From positions 129,130-193,129 of the forward strand of contig JAEWSJ010000012.1 of the NCBI GenBank assembly GCA_023398335.1: a DNA stretch of 64,000 bases, read 5' to 3'. Under the pieces are notes generated by a model. The model had not been told where the DNA came from and did no database searches. It worked only from the letters and a program-made list of their open reading frames with translations. Source of the stretch: Bacillota bacterium (GTDB lineage: Bacteria > Bacillota_I > Bacilli_A > RFN20 > CAG-288). The position numbers were made by a program, and so were the translations under genes. Shown here piece after piece: positions 1-8,425 of the stretch (positions are counted from its first letter, which is position 1; every line of letters starts with the position of its first letter).

Positions 1-613
1 TCTATTGTTTGTTATTCTTTGTGTCCGTTTGCTGCACTTATTATTGTCTTTATTCAACTTAGAGACGATGTAAAGAAAAAAGAATATTTGATATTAAGTA
101 TTCTTCTTATCGTTTCTTGCTTAATGGTGTTGCAGTTCTTTCAGTAGTATTTTACTATTTGTTCTCTTTAACTAGAAGTTATCAAAGAGATGAATTAACC
201 AGCTTACTTAATCGTAATAAGTTCTTCGTTGATTCAAAGAAAATCAGAGGAAGAACTGGAAACATCTTTATATATATGAACAATCTTAAATTCATCAATG
301 ATAATAAAGGACATGTTGAATGAGATAGAGCCTTAAGTTAGGCTTCACAATGCATCATATCTTCTATTTCATATCGCGATAGAGCTTATCGTGTTGGTGG
401 GTATGAGTTTACTCTTTTAATCAATGATAAGGTTACTGAAGATTTATTAATAAGCATTACAGAAGATATTCAAAATATACTAAAATCTCTGGGTTATACC
501 GCTGCCTGTGGATACGAGATCATCAATGATGTTAATAATTTTGAACAAGCGTATATGTTAACTGATAAAAAATGTACGCCTGCAAATCAACTATGAAGCA
601 TCGTGAAAATTAA
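1..613 (+). pseudogene. Decayed membrane-linked GGDEF (diguanylate cyclase) gene, 5' end outside window
   Basis: Conceptual translation gives a hydrophobic segment followed by RDELTSLLNRNKFF, the usual opening of a GGDEF domain. The later landmarks are RVGGYEF (GGDEF degraded to GGYEF) and DKKMYACK near the end, which matches the family C-terminal signature. Four lesions are visible. The hydrophobic N-terminal part reads in one frame until a stop at 145-147 while the GGDEF part is in another frame. TGA at 321-323 sits where family members have Gly (GHxxGD). TAG lies at 339-341. An A6 run at 567-572 needs one more A to give DKKMYACK and the final stop at 611-613. With this many lesions and a changed signature it cannot make cyclic-di-GMP. 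The family call is secure; the N-terminal topology is not, because the gene is cut by the window edge. Confidence 0.8.
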
Positions 614-756
614 TTTTCTAACTAACAGTTAGCATTATTTTTATTTTTGTTTAAATACATTGACGTATTGTTAATATTTCTTATATTTATAGTCATTTAA
701 AGACTGTTTTTTATTTTTTTATAGTATAATGTTGATATATCGAGGGGATACATTGG

Positions 757-1476
757 ATGAGAGGACATAAATTTTTAATAACTATAACATCTATATCATT
801 GTTGGTTTTAACTGGTTGTGTTGAGACCTCATCTTTTTCTAGTACCTCTTCTGTTGATCCCTCTGTTTTAGACTACGATCAAGAAGATACATATATCAAT
901 GATTCGAGTGATCCAAATATGAATAAGGTTCTTATTCCAGGCGGAACATATGAATATATTTCGGGTCGAAGAATGCCGTTACCGGTAAATAAAGAGAATA
1001 TGATTCTTGCTAGTCCGCAAGAAGAACCGAGTATGTATCAATTCAACGATAAATTACCGGCGGGTTTTAGAGCAATATACGGAAATAATTTCTACGCTGG
1101 CGATTATTACGCTACCGGTGAATTGAAGTTTGGCTCAGCTACTACTTCACGTAAAGGATTCCAAACTCCTTTCTTCAATACTTATCCAAACTTAGTTCTT
1201 AGTTTATGTATCGGACAAATGACAAAGAATTCTCAAGGAAGTAAGATTAATACAGCTCTTCCTGTCATCGCGATTTACTCGATAAATCGAAAAGGTGTCA
1301 TCTTACATACAGATACTATTGATAAAGTAAATGAATCTAACTCCAATCGAGAAATCTCCATTAGACTAGATGGAACGAATGTATCTTATATCGAAGTAAG
1401 AGTTGTTCAGTCTCCATATAACAATACCACCGCTTATAACTTTGGAATGCGCGGTATATATTTATACGGAATTTAA
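757..1476 (+). CDS. Putative lipoprotein of unknown function
   Basis: The 239-residue protein starts with a short basic n-region, a hydrophobic core and the lipobox LTGC (Cys at about residue 21), so it is very probably exported and lipid-anchored by the Lgt encoded at 53209. A Ser/Thr-rich linker follows, typical of surface lipoproteins, then a probable beta-rich domain that I do not recognise. GAGGGG at 742-747 lies 9 bases before the ATG and a TATAAT lies at 725-730. The gene stands alone, between a dead GGDEF gene and a terminator. No catalytic motif is evident, so the function is unknown. Confidence 0.8.
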   Translation: MRGHKFLITITSISLLVLTGCVETSSFSSTSSVDPSVLDYDQEDTYINDSSDPNMNKVLIPGGTYEYISGRRMPLPVNKENMILASPQEEPSMYQFNDKLPAGFRAIYGNNFYAGDYYATGELKFGSATTSRKGFQTPFFNTYPNLVLSLCIGQMTKNSQGSKINTALPVIAIYSINRKGVILHTDTIDKVNESNSNREISIRLDGTNVSYIEVRVVQSPYNNTTAYNFGMRGIYLYGI

Positions 1477-1493
1477 GTCAAGTAACTATCTTT

Positions 1494-1517
1494 GCCACGG
1501 TAAAACGTGGTTTTTTT
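1494..1517 (+). terminator. Rho-independent terminator after the lipoprotein gene
   Basis: The stem CCACG (1495-1499) pairs with CGTGG (1506-1510) and is followed by seven T at 1511-1517. It lies just after the lipoprotein stop codon. The stem is short, so termination may be moderate. Confidence 0.65.
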
Positions 1518-1525
1518 AATGCAAT

Positions 1526-1570
1526 AAAAAGAGAATGCTACTCATCTACTCGTATAGATTTTCGCATTCT
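1526..1570 (-). terminator. Terminator of the minus-strand ABC ATPase unit
   Basis: AGAATGC (1532-1538) pairs with GCATTCT (1564-1570). Read on the minus strand the hairpin is followed by a T5 run (the A5 at 1526-1530). It sits just beyond the stop of the ATPase gene and faces the terminator at 1494-1517, separating the convergent units. Confidence 0.6.
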
Positions 1571-1596
1571 TGTTTTAAAAGATAGGGAGGTATCTG

Positions 1597-3195
1597 TTAA
1601 ATGATAGTTTGTTCGCTGTCTTTATCAAAGATATGAATCTTATTAAGATTGATGCATACTTTGATCTTATCACCAGCGGAGATAAGTTCTTTAGCTTCGA
1701 GTTTACAAACTAAGTCTTTGTTAGCAAAATCGGAGTGGACATAATATTCGGAACCAAGAAGTTCAGCGGAGTGGACATTGAGTTCAATGGTACTGCCTTT
1801 TTCTTCTTTTTCATGTTCAATGTTTCCAGCGTGAATATCTTCTGGACGAATACCAATAATAACATTAGCAGGTATTTCTTTGCCCTTTACTAATTCACTT
1901 GGAAGAGTGAACTTAATTCCGTTGTTTAATTCAACGACGCCTTTGTTATACTTAGCATCTAAGAAGTTCATTGCTGGACTACCGATAAATCCGGCTACGA
2001 ACATATTGACTGGATGTTGATAGATTTCAATTGGGGTACCAACTTGTTGGATACGTCCTAATTTCATAATGACAATACGGGTTGCCATGGTCATAGCTTC
2101 GGTTTGATCGTGAGTAACATAGATGGTTGTTGCATTTAAACTTTGATGTAATCTGACAATTTCAGTTCTCATTTGAACTCTGAGTTTGGCATCGAGGTTT
2201 GATAATGGTTCATCCATTAAGAATACTTTTGGATTTCTTACGATTGCTCGACCTAAAGCGACACGTTGTCTTTGTCCACCGGACAAAGCTTTTGGTTTAC
2301 GATCGAGATATTCTTCAATCTGTAAAATCTTTGCAGCTTCATGAATACGACGATTGATTTCGTCTTTAGGAACATGGACATATTTTACTACTGGTACTTC
2401 AGTAGTCTTGGCTTCGTTAAGTTTAGCTTCTAATTCATCGATATGCGATAAGTCGTTGCTTTCACGACATTTCTTAATTTTATCTTCGTAAAATTTAACT
2501 TTCTTTTCATCGATAGCAAGTAAATATTTTGCTCTTTCTTTAGCAGCAGTAAGAGTTTTAGTTTCTTCTTCTATCTTCGCTTTATATTCTTGATAGGAAG
2601 CGTAAACTGCATCGTAATCTTTTAACTTAGCTGCTAGTTTATCTACTTTGACTTTGAAACGTTTTGCTTTGTTTTCATCAGTGATATTTCCTAAGTCTCT
2701 TAAAGCGTATTTGTAATCTGTTTTAAAAACGGTGAGTTCATCCATTCTCTTATTAGTCTTATGATAAGATTTATAAAGGTTATTCAATTTTTTTTGACAT
2801 ACATCGATCTCCGCTTGAGATTCAGGAGTGTATTGTTTCATTTGAATCTTATTAATTTTTAAAGAGAAGGCCATGTTATTGAAAACGGTCATATGCGGAT
2901 AAAGAGCATAGCTTTGGAAAACCATTGCAATGTTACGATCTTTTGGGGAACAATCATTAACATATTCTCCATCGATAAATAAATTACCTGCGGATATTTC
3001 TTCTAGTCCGGCAATCATTCTTAATGTGGTAGATTTACCACAACCAGAAGGACCAACAAAGACAATAAATTCGTGCTTTTTGATATCAAGATTGAAATCA
3101 AAGACAGCTTGGACACCATTGTCGTAAATCTTATCAATATGTTGTAAATTGACGAAAGAATCACGAGGACATGTTAGTTTAATTTTGTTTTCCAT
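1597..3195 (-). CDS. Sugar ABC transporter ATPase (MsmK/UgpC/MalK family) with large coiled-coil insertion
   Basis: This is the ATP-hydrolysing subunit of a carbohydrate importer (CUT1 type). Visible motifs are Walker A GPSGCGKS (about 48-55), the Q-loop in MVFQ (about 91-94), signature LSGGQ (about 304-308), Walker B VFLMDEP (about 324-330), the H-loop in VTHDQ, and a C-terminal regulatory beta domain. The usual length is about 370 residues; this one has 532. The excess is one block of about 155 charged, helical residues (about 119-275) between the Q-loop and the signature. It is rich in Lys, Glu and Ala with heptad-like spacing, suggesting an antiparallel coiled coil inside the helical subdomain. 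I recall enlarged homologues in mycoplasmas. The gene follows the GH94 gene by 13 bases and shares its LacI-type promoter. The matching permeases and binding protein lie on the other strand at 6954-10361, so it most likely energises that transporter. Confidence 0.9.
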   Translation of the reverse strand: MENKIKLTCPRDSFVNLQHIDKIYDNGVQAVFDFNLDIKKHEFIVFVGPSGCGKSTTLRMIAGLEEISAGNLFIDGEYVNDCSPKDRNIAMVFQSYALYPHMTVFNNMAFSLKINKIQMKQYTPESQAEIDVCQKKLNNLYKSYHKTNKRMDELTVFKTDYKYALRDLGNITDENKAKRFKVKVDKLAAKLKDYDAVYASYQEYKAKIEEETKTLTAAKERAKYLLAIDEKKVKFYEDKIKKCRESNDLSHIDELEAKLNEAKTTEVPVVKYVHVPKDEINRRIHEAAKILQIEEYLDRKPKALSGGQRQRVALGRAIVRNPKVFLMDEPLSNLDAKLRVQMRTEIVRLHQSLNATTIYVTHDQTEAMTMATRIVIMKLGRIQQVGTPIEIYQHPVNMFVAGFIGSPAMNFLDAKYNKGVVELNNGIKFTLPSELVKGKEIPANVIIGIRPEDIHAGNIEHEKEEKGSTIELNVHSAELLGSEYYVHSDFANKDLVCKLEAKELISAGDKIKVCINLNKIHIFDKDSEQTII

Positions 3196-3208
3196 TTTAT
3201 TTTTCTCC

Positions 3209-5623
3209 TTAAATATTTACTTCGACGTTTATTATCTTTGAAGTGGAAGGAATTACGATGTTTCCTTCAATTTCTTTTCCATCTACTTTAATCTTTGATT
3301 TATTATGTAGATTATTAATTACTATCTTATAGGTAGTTCCACGGAAGCAACGTGAGATTTCAACTTTTTTAATTGAATTTGGTAGGCTTGGATCAATCTT
3401 CAATCCTTCAAAGGTTGGGATAATGCCAAGTATTCCTTGGCTTACCGCAACAAATGACCACGAGGCGGTACCGGTTAACCAAGAGTTTCTTGCTCTTCCA
3501 TAGTGGGCGGCGCTACGACCAGCAATAGTTTGAGAATAGACATATGGCTCGGTAAGATGTAAGTAAGAATTATCTTCAATGTAGGAAGGAGCGTTCTTCT
3601 TATAAATTTCAAAGGCTTTATTTCCGTTATGTTGTAAGCAATAAGCTAAGACTATCCACGGATTAGTATGACAGAAGACGGAGCCATTCTCTTTGTACCC
3701 TGGTGGATAAGAAGATATTTCACCGAGTTCAAGATGGTAAGAAGAATATGGTGGATAAAGAAGTTCAACTCCATAATCATTTTCAAGATATTTCTCGACT
3801 GACTTTAAAGCTTTCTCTGGATATTTCTTATTGTTTCCAATAAGTGCTAACGAACACATTCCTTGGGATTCAATGAAGATTTTTCCTTCTTCGCAAGAAG
3901 AAGAACCAATCTTATGGCTGAAGGAATCGTAGGCGCGGAGATACCATTCCCCGTCCCAACCATGTTTTATAACATTTTCAGATATTTTATCGATGTTGCT
4001 TTGAATTAACAAAGCATCGTCAATTTTATTTAAATGTTTTGCAATAGTAACGAAGTCTTTACCATAAAGAACGAACATACCAGCGATAAAGACTGATTCA
4101 GCTACATTACCTTCTTTGTTTTCAACTGTTTGGAAAGATTCTCCAGGAGTTGAACTAAAGCAATTGAGATTTAAGCAGTCATTCCAGTCAGCTCTTCCAA
4201 TTAGTGGAAGACCATGAGGACCAAGATGTTCAATGGTATACTTAAGTGAAATTAATAAGTGATTATATAATGATTGTTCACTGCCTTTAACGTTATTAAA
4301 TGGAACTTGTTCATATAAGATGGAGAAGTCACCGGTTTCTTTTATATATGAAGAAACGGCAGCAACTAACCATAATGGATCATCGTTAAATCCGGAGCCA
4401 ACATCGGCGTTACCACGTTTAGTTAATGGTTGATATTGATGGTAAGTTGAACCATTTTCAAATTGAATTGAAGCAATATCGATAATTCTACTTCTAGCTA
4501 ATGAAGGTATTTGATGAACAAAGCCGAATAAATCTTGACATGAATCTCTAAATCCCATGCCTCTTCCAGTTCCGCTTTCGTAATAGGAAGCACTTCGTGA
4601 CATACAATAGGTAATCATGCATTGATATTGATTCCAAATATTCACCATACGATCTAATTTATTATCATCGGATTTTATCGTGTAGATAGATAATAAGTCT
4701 TTCCAAGTATCATTTAGTTCGTTGAAGAGCTTATCAACTTTAGTTGCAGAAGAGATTGCGTCCGCTAATAAATAAGCCTTTTCTTTATTGATTATATTTG
4801 GAGCGATAAATTTGTTTTCATCGTTTTCGATATAGCCTAAAGCAAAGATGATAATTTTCTCTTCACCTGGTTTCAGTTCTATATCGAAACGATGAACACC
4901 GAGAGGTTCCCCACCTGAACATATCGAGTTTTTGGAAATATTTTGATTAATTAATTCTGGATTTTCGTAACCGTTTTGGTCACCTAAGAACACATCACGA
5001 TCGGTATCGAAACCATCGTGTTTACAGGATGAATAGAAGAATGAATAATGATTTCTTCTTTCACGATATTCAGTTTTGTGGAAGATAAAGTTATCTTCGA
5101 CTTCGACTTCAGCGATATTTAAATTTCTTTGGAAGTTTGTTGAGTCATCGACAGCGTTATAAAAACAAAATTCTACCATGGAGTATAAAGTAAATTTTTT
5201 ATTTGATTTTGTTTCGTTCTTTAAGACTAATTTATTAACTTCAATATTTAATTTGTTAGGAACAAAGCATAAAAGATCAGCTTTAATACCATTCTTACTT
5301 GATAAAAGACGAGTGTAACCAAGTCCATGATGACATTCATATGTATCTAATTTTGTTTTGGTTGGAAGATAGCCAATATTCCAAATACACGAGTTATCAT
5401 TAATATAATATAAACGCCCGGATATATCGGATGGAACGTTGTTATATCTGAATCTTGTAAGTCTTCTTAACTTGGCATCTTTATAGAAAGAATAGCCTCC
5501 AAGGGTATTGGAAATAAGCGAAAAAAAGTTATCGTGACCAAGATAATTTATCCAAGGTGAAGGAGTAACAGGATTTGTTATTACATATTCTTTACTTATA
5601 TCATCAAAATGGCCATAATTCAT
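3209..5623 (-). CDS. GH94 phosphorylase, cellobiose-phosphorylase-like
   Basis: The protein has 804 residues from the ATG at 5623, close to the roughly 810 of characterised cellobiose phosphorylases. The N-terminus MNYGHFDDISKEYVI and the segments PWINYLGHDNFFSLISN and GRGMGFRDSCQD are typical of that group. ADWND contains the probable general-acid Asp (about residue 482). The enzyme would cleave a beta-linked glucodisaccharide with phosphate to sugar-1-phosphate and glucose in the cytoplasm. An upstream TTG at 5656 would add 11 residues. I reject it because it lies at or upstream of the predicted transcription start and the family begins at MNYG. The gene is first in a unit with the ABC ATPase. 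Exact linkage specificity (beta-1,4 or other) cannot be fixed by eye. Confidence 0.88.
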   Translation of the reverse strand: MNYGHFDDISKEYVITNPVTPSPWINYLGHDNFFSLISNTLGGYSFYKDAKLRRLTRFRYNNVPSDISGRLYYINDNSCIWNIGYLPTKTKLDTYECHHGLGYTRLLSSKNGIKADLLCFVPNKLNIEVNKLVLKNETKSNKKFTLYSMVEFCFYNAVDDSTNFQRNLNIAEVEVEDNFIFHKTEYRERRNHYSFFYSSCKHDGFDTDRDVFLGDQNGYENPELINQNISKNSICSGGEPLGVHRFDIELKPGEEKIIIFALGYIENDENKFIAPNIINKEKAYLLADAISSATKVDKLFNELNDTWKDLLSIYTIKSDDNKLDRMVNIWNQYQCMITYCMSRSASYYESGTGRGMGFRDSCQDLFGFVHQIPSLARSRIIDIASIQFENGSTYHQYQPLTKRGNADVGSGFNDDPLWLVAAVSSYIKETGDFSILYEQVPFNNVKGSEQSLYNHLLISLKYTIEHLGPHGLPLIGRADWNDCLNLNCFSSTPGESFQTVENKEGNVAESVFIAGMFVLYGKDFVTIAKHLNKIDDALLIQSNIDKISENVIKHGWDGEWYLRAYDSFSHKIGSSSCEEGKIFIESQGMCSLALIGNNKKYPEKALKSVEKYLENDYGVELLYPPYSSYHLELGEISSYPPGYKENGSVFCHTNPWIVLAYCLQHNGNKAFEIYKKNAPSYIEDNSYLHLTEPYVYSQTIAGRSAAHYGRARNSWLTGTASWSFVAVSQGILGIIPTFEGLKIDPSLPNSIKKVEISRCFRGTTYKIVINNLHNKSKIKVDGKEIEGNIVIPSTSKIINVEVNI

Positions 5624-5660
5624 ATAATTCACCAATAAAAGCCCTTTCTTTTTCAAAAAT

Positions 5661-5689
5661 AGTATACTTAATCGTTTTCGTAATTACAA
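5661..5689 (-). promoter_or_regulatory. Promoter of the GH94/ATPase unit with LacI-type operator in the spacer
   Basis: Read on the minus strand, -35 TTGTAA (5689-5684) and -10 TATACT (5666-5661) are separated by exactly 17 bp. That spacer is TTACGAAAACGATTAAG (5683-5667). It has a central CG, as LacI-family operators usually do, and differs at only two positions from the site in front of lacI at 5827-5843. A repressor bound here would cover the space between the -35 and -10 boxes. Confidence 0.75.
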
Positions 5690-5795
5690 GGATTTTTCTA
5701 AAAAAATTATATTATGCAAAAAGTTAAAAAATTTTTAATATTATTAGAATAATAATATTAATTGCACTAAAAAGCACTAAAAAAATAAAAAGCCG

Positions 5796-5843
5796 TTGAC
5801 ACGTGAAAACCCTTACATTATAATGTTTACGTAATCGATTAAG
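5796..5843 (+). promoter_or_regulatory. Consensus promoter and LacI-type operator in front of lacI
   Basis: TTGACA (5796-5801), a 17-bp spacer and TATAAT (5819-5824) make a perfect sigma-A promoter. Two bases later lies TTACGTAATCGATTAAG (5827-5843), containing the perfect palindrome TAATCGATTA over the expected +1. It matches the operator at 5667-5683 in 15 of 17 positions, so autoregulation and coordinate control of both divergent units are likely. Confidence 0.8.
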
Positions 5844-5862
5844 TAGATTTTACGGAGGGGTT

Positions 5863-6879
5863 ATGCCAACAATAAAAGAGATAGCTGTTAAGTGTAATGT
5901 ATCAACTGCAACTGTTAGTAAAGCTTTACACAATTCATCAGAGCTTAAGCAGGAGACGATAGATTATATCTGTAAAACCGCTAAGAAGATGGGTTATATA
6001 CCAAACGCTATCGCACGTTCTTTAAAGAATAATAGAACACATTCAATTGGTATTCTCTATGTTGATCATACTTCGTGGGGCTTAAAGCATGAGTACTTCT
6101 CTACTATCTTAGATTCAATTAAGGTAGAAGCAGAAAGTAAAGGTTACGACGTAACCTTTATCTCTCATAATTACGGTGGCGAAACCATTTCTTATCTTGA
6201 ACACACAAGATATAGAAGATTAGATGGAGTCGTAATTGTCTCCGTGGATTTCACTGATAAAGAAGTACAAGAATTAGTTAATAGTGAGATTCCATGTGTA
6301 ACTATCGATTATGTATATAACAGCGCAACCGCAGTCTTAAGTAACAATGCCTCAGGACTTGAAAGTCTTACGGATTACATCATTGATTCAGGGCATAAAA
6401 AAATAGCCTTTATTCATGGTGAAAATACTGAAGTTACTAAAAAGAGACTTGCAGGTTTCTATCACTCGATGTCAAAACATAATATTGAAGTTGATGAAAG
6501 CTTATTATTCACCGGTGCTTACCACGATCCAAAGTCTTCAGGTAAGATTACCAAAGAATTATTAGCTAGTGAAAACATTCCTTCTTGCATCATCTATCCA
6601 GACGATGTCTCGATGATTGGCGGAATATCCGCTATTACAAACGCAGGATACAAAGTTCCAGAGGATATCTCTTGTGCGGGCTTTGATGGAGTTAACATCT
6701 CACGTATTATGCGTCCAATCTTCACTACTTTTGTTCAAGCAGCAGATGAACTTGGAAAAGTAAGTGCAAATGAACTTATCGGTAGAATTGAACATAAAGA
6801 AATGTTCGTTCCAAAAGTAATTGTAGTTGATGGTGAAGTCCAAACGGGCGGAACTGTTAAAGTCGTGTCTTCTAAATAA
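5863..6879 (+). CDS. LacI/GalR-family transcriptional regulator of the glycan locus
   Basis: The 338-residue protein has the family layout. An N-terminal helix-turn-helix reads TIKEIAVKCNVSTATVSKALH, followed by the hinge NAIARSLKNNRTHSIGI. A periplasmic-binding-like effector domain covers about residues 60-330, with the usual GFDG and TTF motifs near the end. The start has the ribosome binding site GGAGGGG 4 bases upstream. It sits between two divergent units carrying GH94 enzymes and transport genes, and near-identical 17-bp operators lie in both promoters (5667-5683 and 5827-5843). It probably represses both and is released by an imported oligosaccharide or a phosphorylated sugar. The inducer is not deducible. 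Confidence 0.93.
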   Translation: MPTIKEIAVKCNVSTATVSKALHNSSELKQETIDYICKTAKKMGYIPNAIARSLKNNRTHSIGILYVDHTSWGLKHEYFSTILDSIKVEAESKGYDVTFISHNYGGETISYLEHTRYRRLDGVVIVSVDFTDKEVQELVNSEIPCVTIDYVYNSATAVLSNNASGLESLTDYIIDSGHKKIAFIHGENTEVTKKRLAGFYHSMSKHNIEVDESLLFTGAYHDPKSSGKITKELLASENIPSCIIYPDDVSMIGGISAITNAGYKVPEDISCAGFDGVNISRIMRPIFTTFVQAADELGKVSANELIGRIEHKEMFVPKVIVVDGEVQTGGTVKVVSSK

Positions 6880-6953
6880 CGGTTATAAAATGCGGACTGC
6901 ATTTATGACATATATGCTTTATTCAAAAATTGAAATTCAGGAGGGTAATTAAA

Positions 6954-8330
6954 ATGAATTCAAAGAAAAGAATTGCGAGCGGTCTATTATCAGTTTTAAT
7001 GATTTGTGGCTTAACTAGCTGTGACAACGGCGGTAGTCAACATGTCTTAAACATTCGTGTATGGAATGATGAATTCCAGAATAGATTCAGAGACTATTGC
7101 ACTGATTGGGTTAAAACCAATGAAGATGGTACTGAATTATTAAGAGATGGCACTATTGTAAAATGGAATGTCACACCAAACGATGGTGGCGCATATCAAA
7201 CCTCTCTTGATGAAGCCTTAGCTGCTAATGCAAAAGCTGCACCAAATGATAAAGTAGATTTATTCTTGTTTGAAGCTGATGCTGCAAAGAAGTATGCTTC
7301 TCCATCCTATGCTTTACCTTTACAAGATAAAGATGCTGATCACAAAGATGGTTTAGGTTTCAGTGATAGTGAACTCGCAGATCAATACAAATATACAAAA
7401 GATGTTGTTACTGCTAGCGATGGAAGAGTTTATGGTACTTCCTGGCAAGCGACTCCAGGACTTTATGCCTATAGAGCTGACTATGCTCAAGAAGTCTTTG
7501 GTACATCTGATCCAGCTGAAGTTCAAAAATTATTATCATCTTGGGAAAAGTTTGATGCTGCTGCAGTAAAAGCTAAAGAGAAAAACTTATATATGCTCTC
7601 TGGTTATGATGATTCCTATCGTGTCTTCTCCAACAATTCAACTGCACCATGGGTTAAGGATGGTGTAATAACAGTTGATACTGCCATTATGGATTGGGTT
7701 AGACAAACCAAGAAATATACCGACAATGAATATTCACATAAGACCATTCTCTGGGATACAACCTGGGGCAATGACCAAAGTATCAATGGTAAAGTTATGG
7801 GCTTCTTCTATTCAACATGGGGTATTAATTTCACATTAAAAGGCCACGCTGAAGTTAAGAATGCTGCCGGTAAAGATTTACTCAATGGTGGATATAAAGT
7901 TTGCCAAGGTCCAGCTTCATGGTATTGGGGTGGTACATGGCTTGCTGCTGCAAAAGATACTGATGATTCAATCTTAGTTAAATCAATCATGAGAGACTTA
8001 ACCACAAATAAAACTCAAATGAAGAAGATTACTAATGAATGTGAAGACTATACAAATACAGTTTCCGGTATGCACGAAATTGCTTCTGATACTACTTATA
8101 AATCAGCTTTCTTACAACAAAACCATGTTGCATTATTCGAAAAGAGTGCATCAACAATCGATATGAAGAATATGTCTGCATACGATCAAGGTTGTAATGA
8201 AAAGTTCCAAGAAGCAATGCATGATTACTTCTCTGGAAAAGTTACATTCGATGCTGCATTTGCAAACTTCGAAACAAAGATTAAATCTTATTATCCAGAT
8301 ATCGTAAAGGTTAATAAGCCAACTCTTTAA
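6954..8330 (+). CDS. ABC transporter substrate-binding lipoprotein (carbohydrate)
   Basis: The protein has 458 residues from the ATG at 6954, chosen over a TTG 24 bases upstream because AGGAGGG (6939-6945) is placed 8 bases before it. The N-terminus MNSKKRIASG, a hydrophobic core and LTSC (Cys about residue 23) form a lipoprotein signal. The rest resembles family 1 solute-binding proteins: aromatic-rich, with segments such as WGGTWLAAAKD. It is the extracytoplasmic receptor for the two permeases downstream. Beta-gluco-oligosaccharides are an inference from the flanking GH94 genes. Confidence 0.88.
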   Translation: MNSKKRIASGLLSVLMICGLTSCDNGGSQHVLNIRVWNDEFQNRFRDYCTDWVKTNEDGTELLRDGTIVKWNVTPNDGGAYQTSLDEALAANAKAAPNDKVDLFLFEADAAKKYASPSYALPLQDKDADHKDGLGFSDSELADQYKYTKDVVTASDGRVYGTSWQATPGLYAYRADYAQEVFGTSDPAEVQKLLSSWEKFDAAAVKAKEKNLYMLSGYDDSYRVFSNNSTAPWVKDGVITVDTAIMDWVRQTKKYTDNEYSHKTILWDTTWGNDQSINGKVMGFFYSTWGINFTLKGHAEVKNAAGKDLLNGGYKVCQGPASWYWGGTWLAAAKDTDDSILVKSIMRDLTTNKTQMKKITNECEDYTNTVSGMHEIASDTTYKSAFLQQNHVALFEKSASTIDMKNMSAYDQGCNEKFQEAMHDYFSGKVTFDAAFANFETKIKSYYPDIVKVNKPTL

Positions 8331-8357
8331 TAGATTAAGAAGTTATTAATTGATTCA

Positions 8358-8397
8358 TAACCCTAGGATTATTCTTAGGGTTATCTATCATTTTTTT
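8358..8397 (+). terminator. Stem-loop between binding protein and permease genes (attenuator or mRNA stabiliser)
   Basis: An 11-bp stem (8358-8368 with 8373-8383, one G-T pair) encloses a 4-base loop; a T7 run follows 7 bases later. It lies between the abundant receptor and the membrane subunits. Such hairpins in CUT1 operons are known to give higher expression of the receptor by partial termination or 3'-end protection. That role is inferred. Confidence 0.6.
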
Positions 8398-8425
8398 AGA
8401 AATTATAAGGAAAGGAACAATCATT

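Noticed and set aside
321..323. TGA recoded as Gly or Trp, since TGA replaces an expected Gly in the GGDEF gene and lies in ENY*AEW of the lipase-like gene
   Set aside because: Trp is encoded by TGG throughout, intact genes use TGA as stop (for example the exonuclease at 26492-26494), and TAA and TAG nonsense codons occur in the same pseudogenes.
5624..5656. TTG at 5656 as the start of the GH94 phosphorylase
   Set aside because: It lies at or upstream of the predicted transcription start. The family N-terminus begins at MNYG from ATG 5623.
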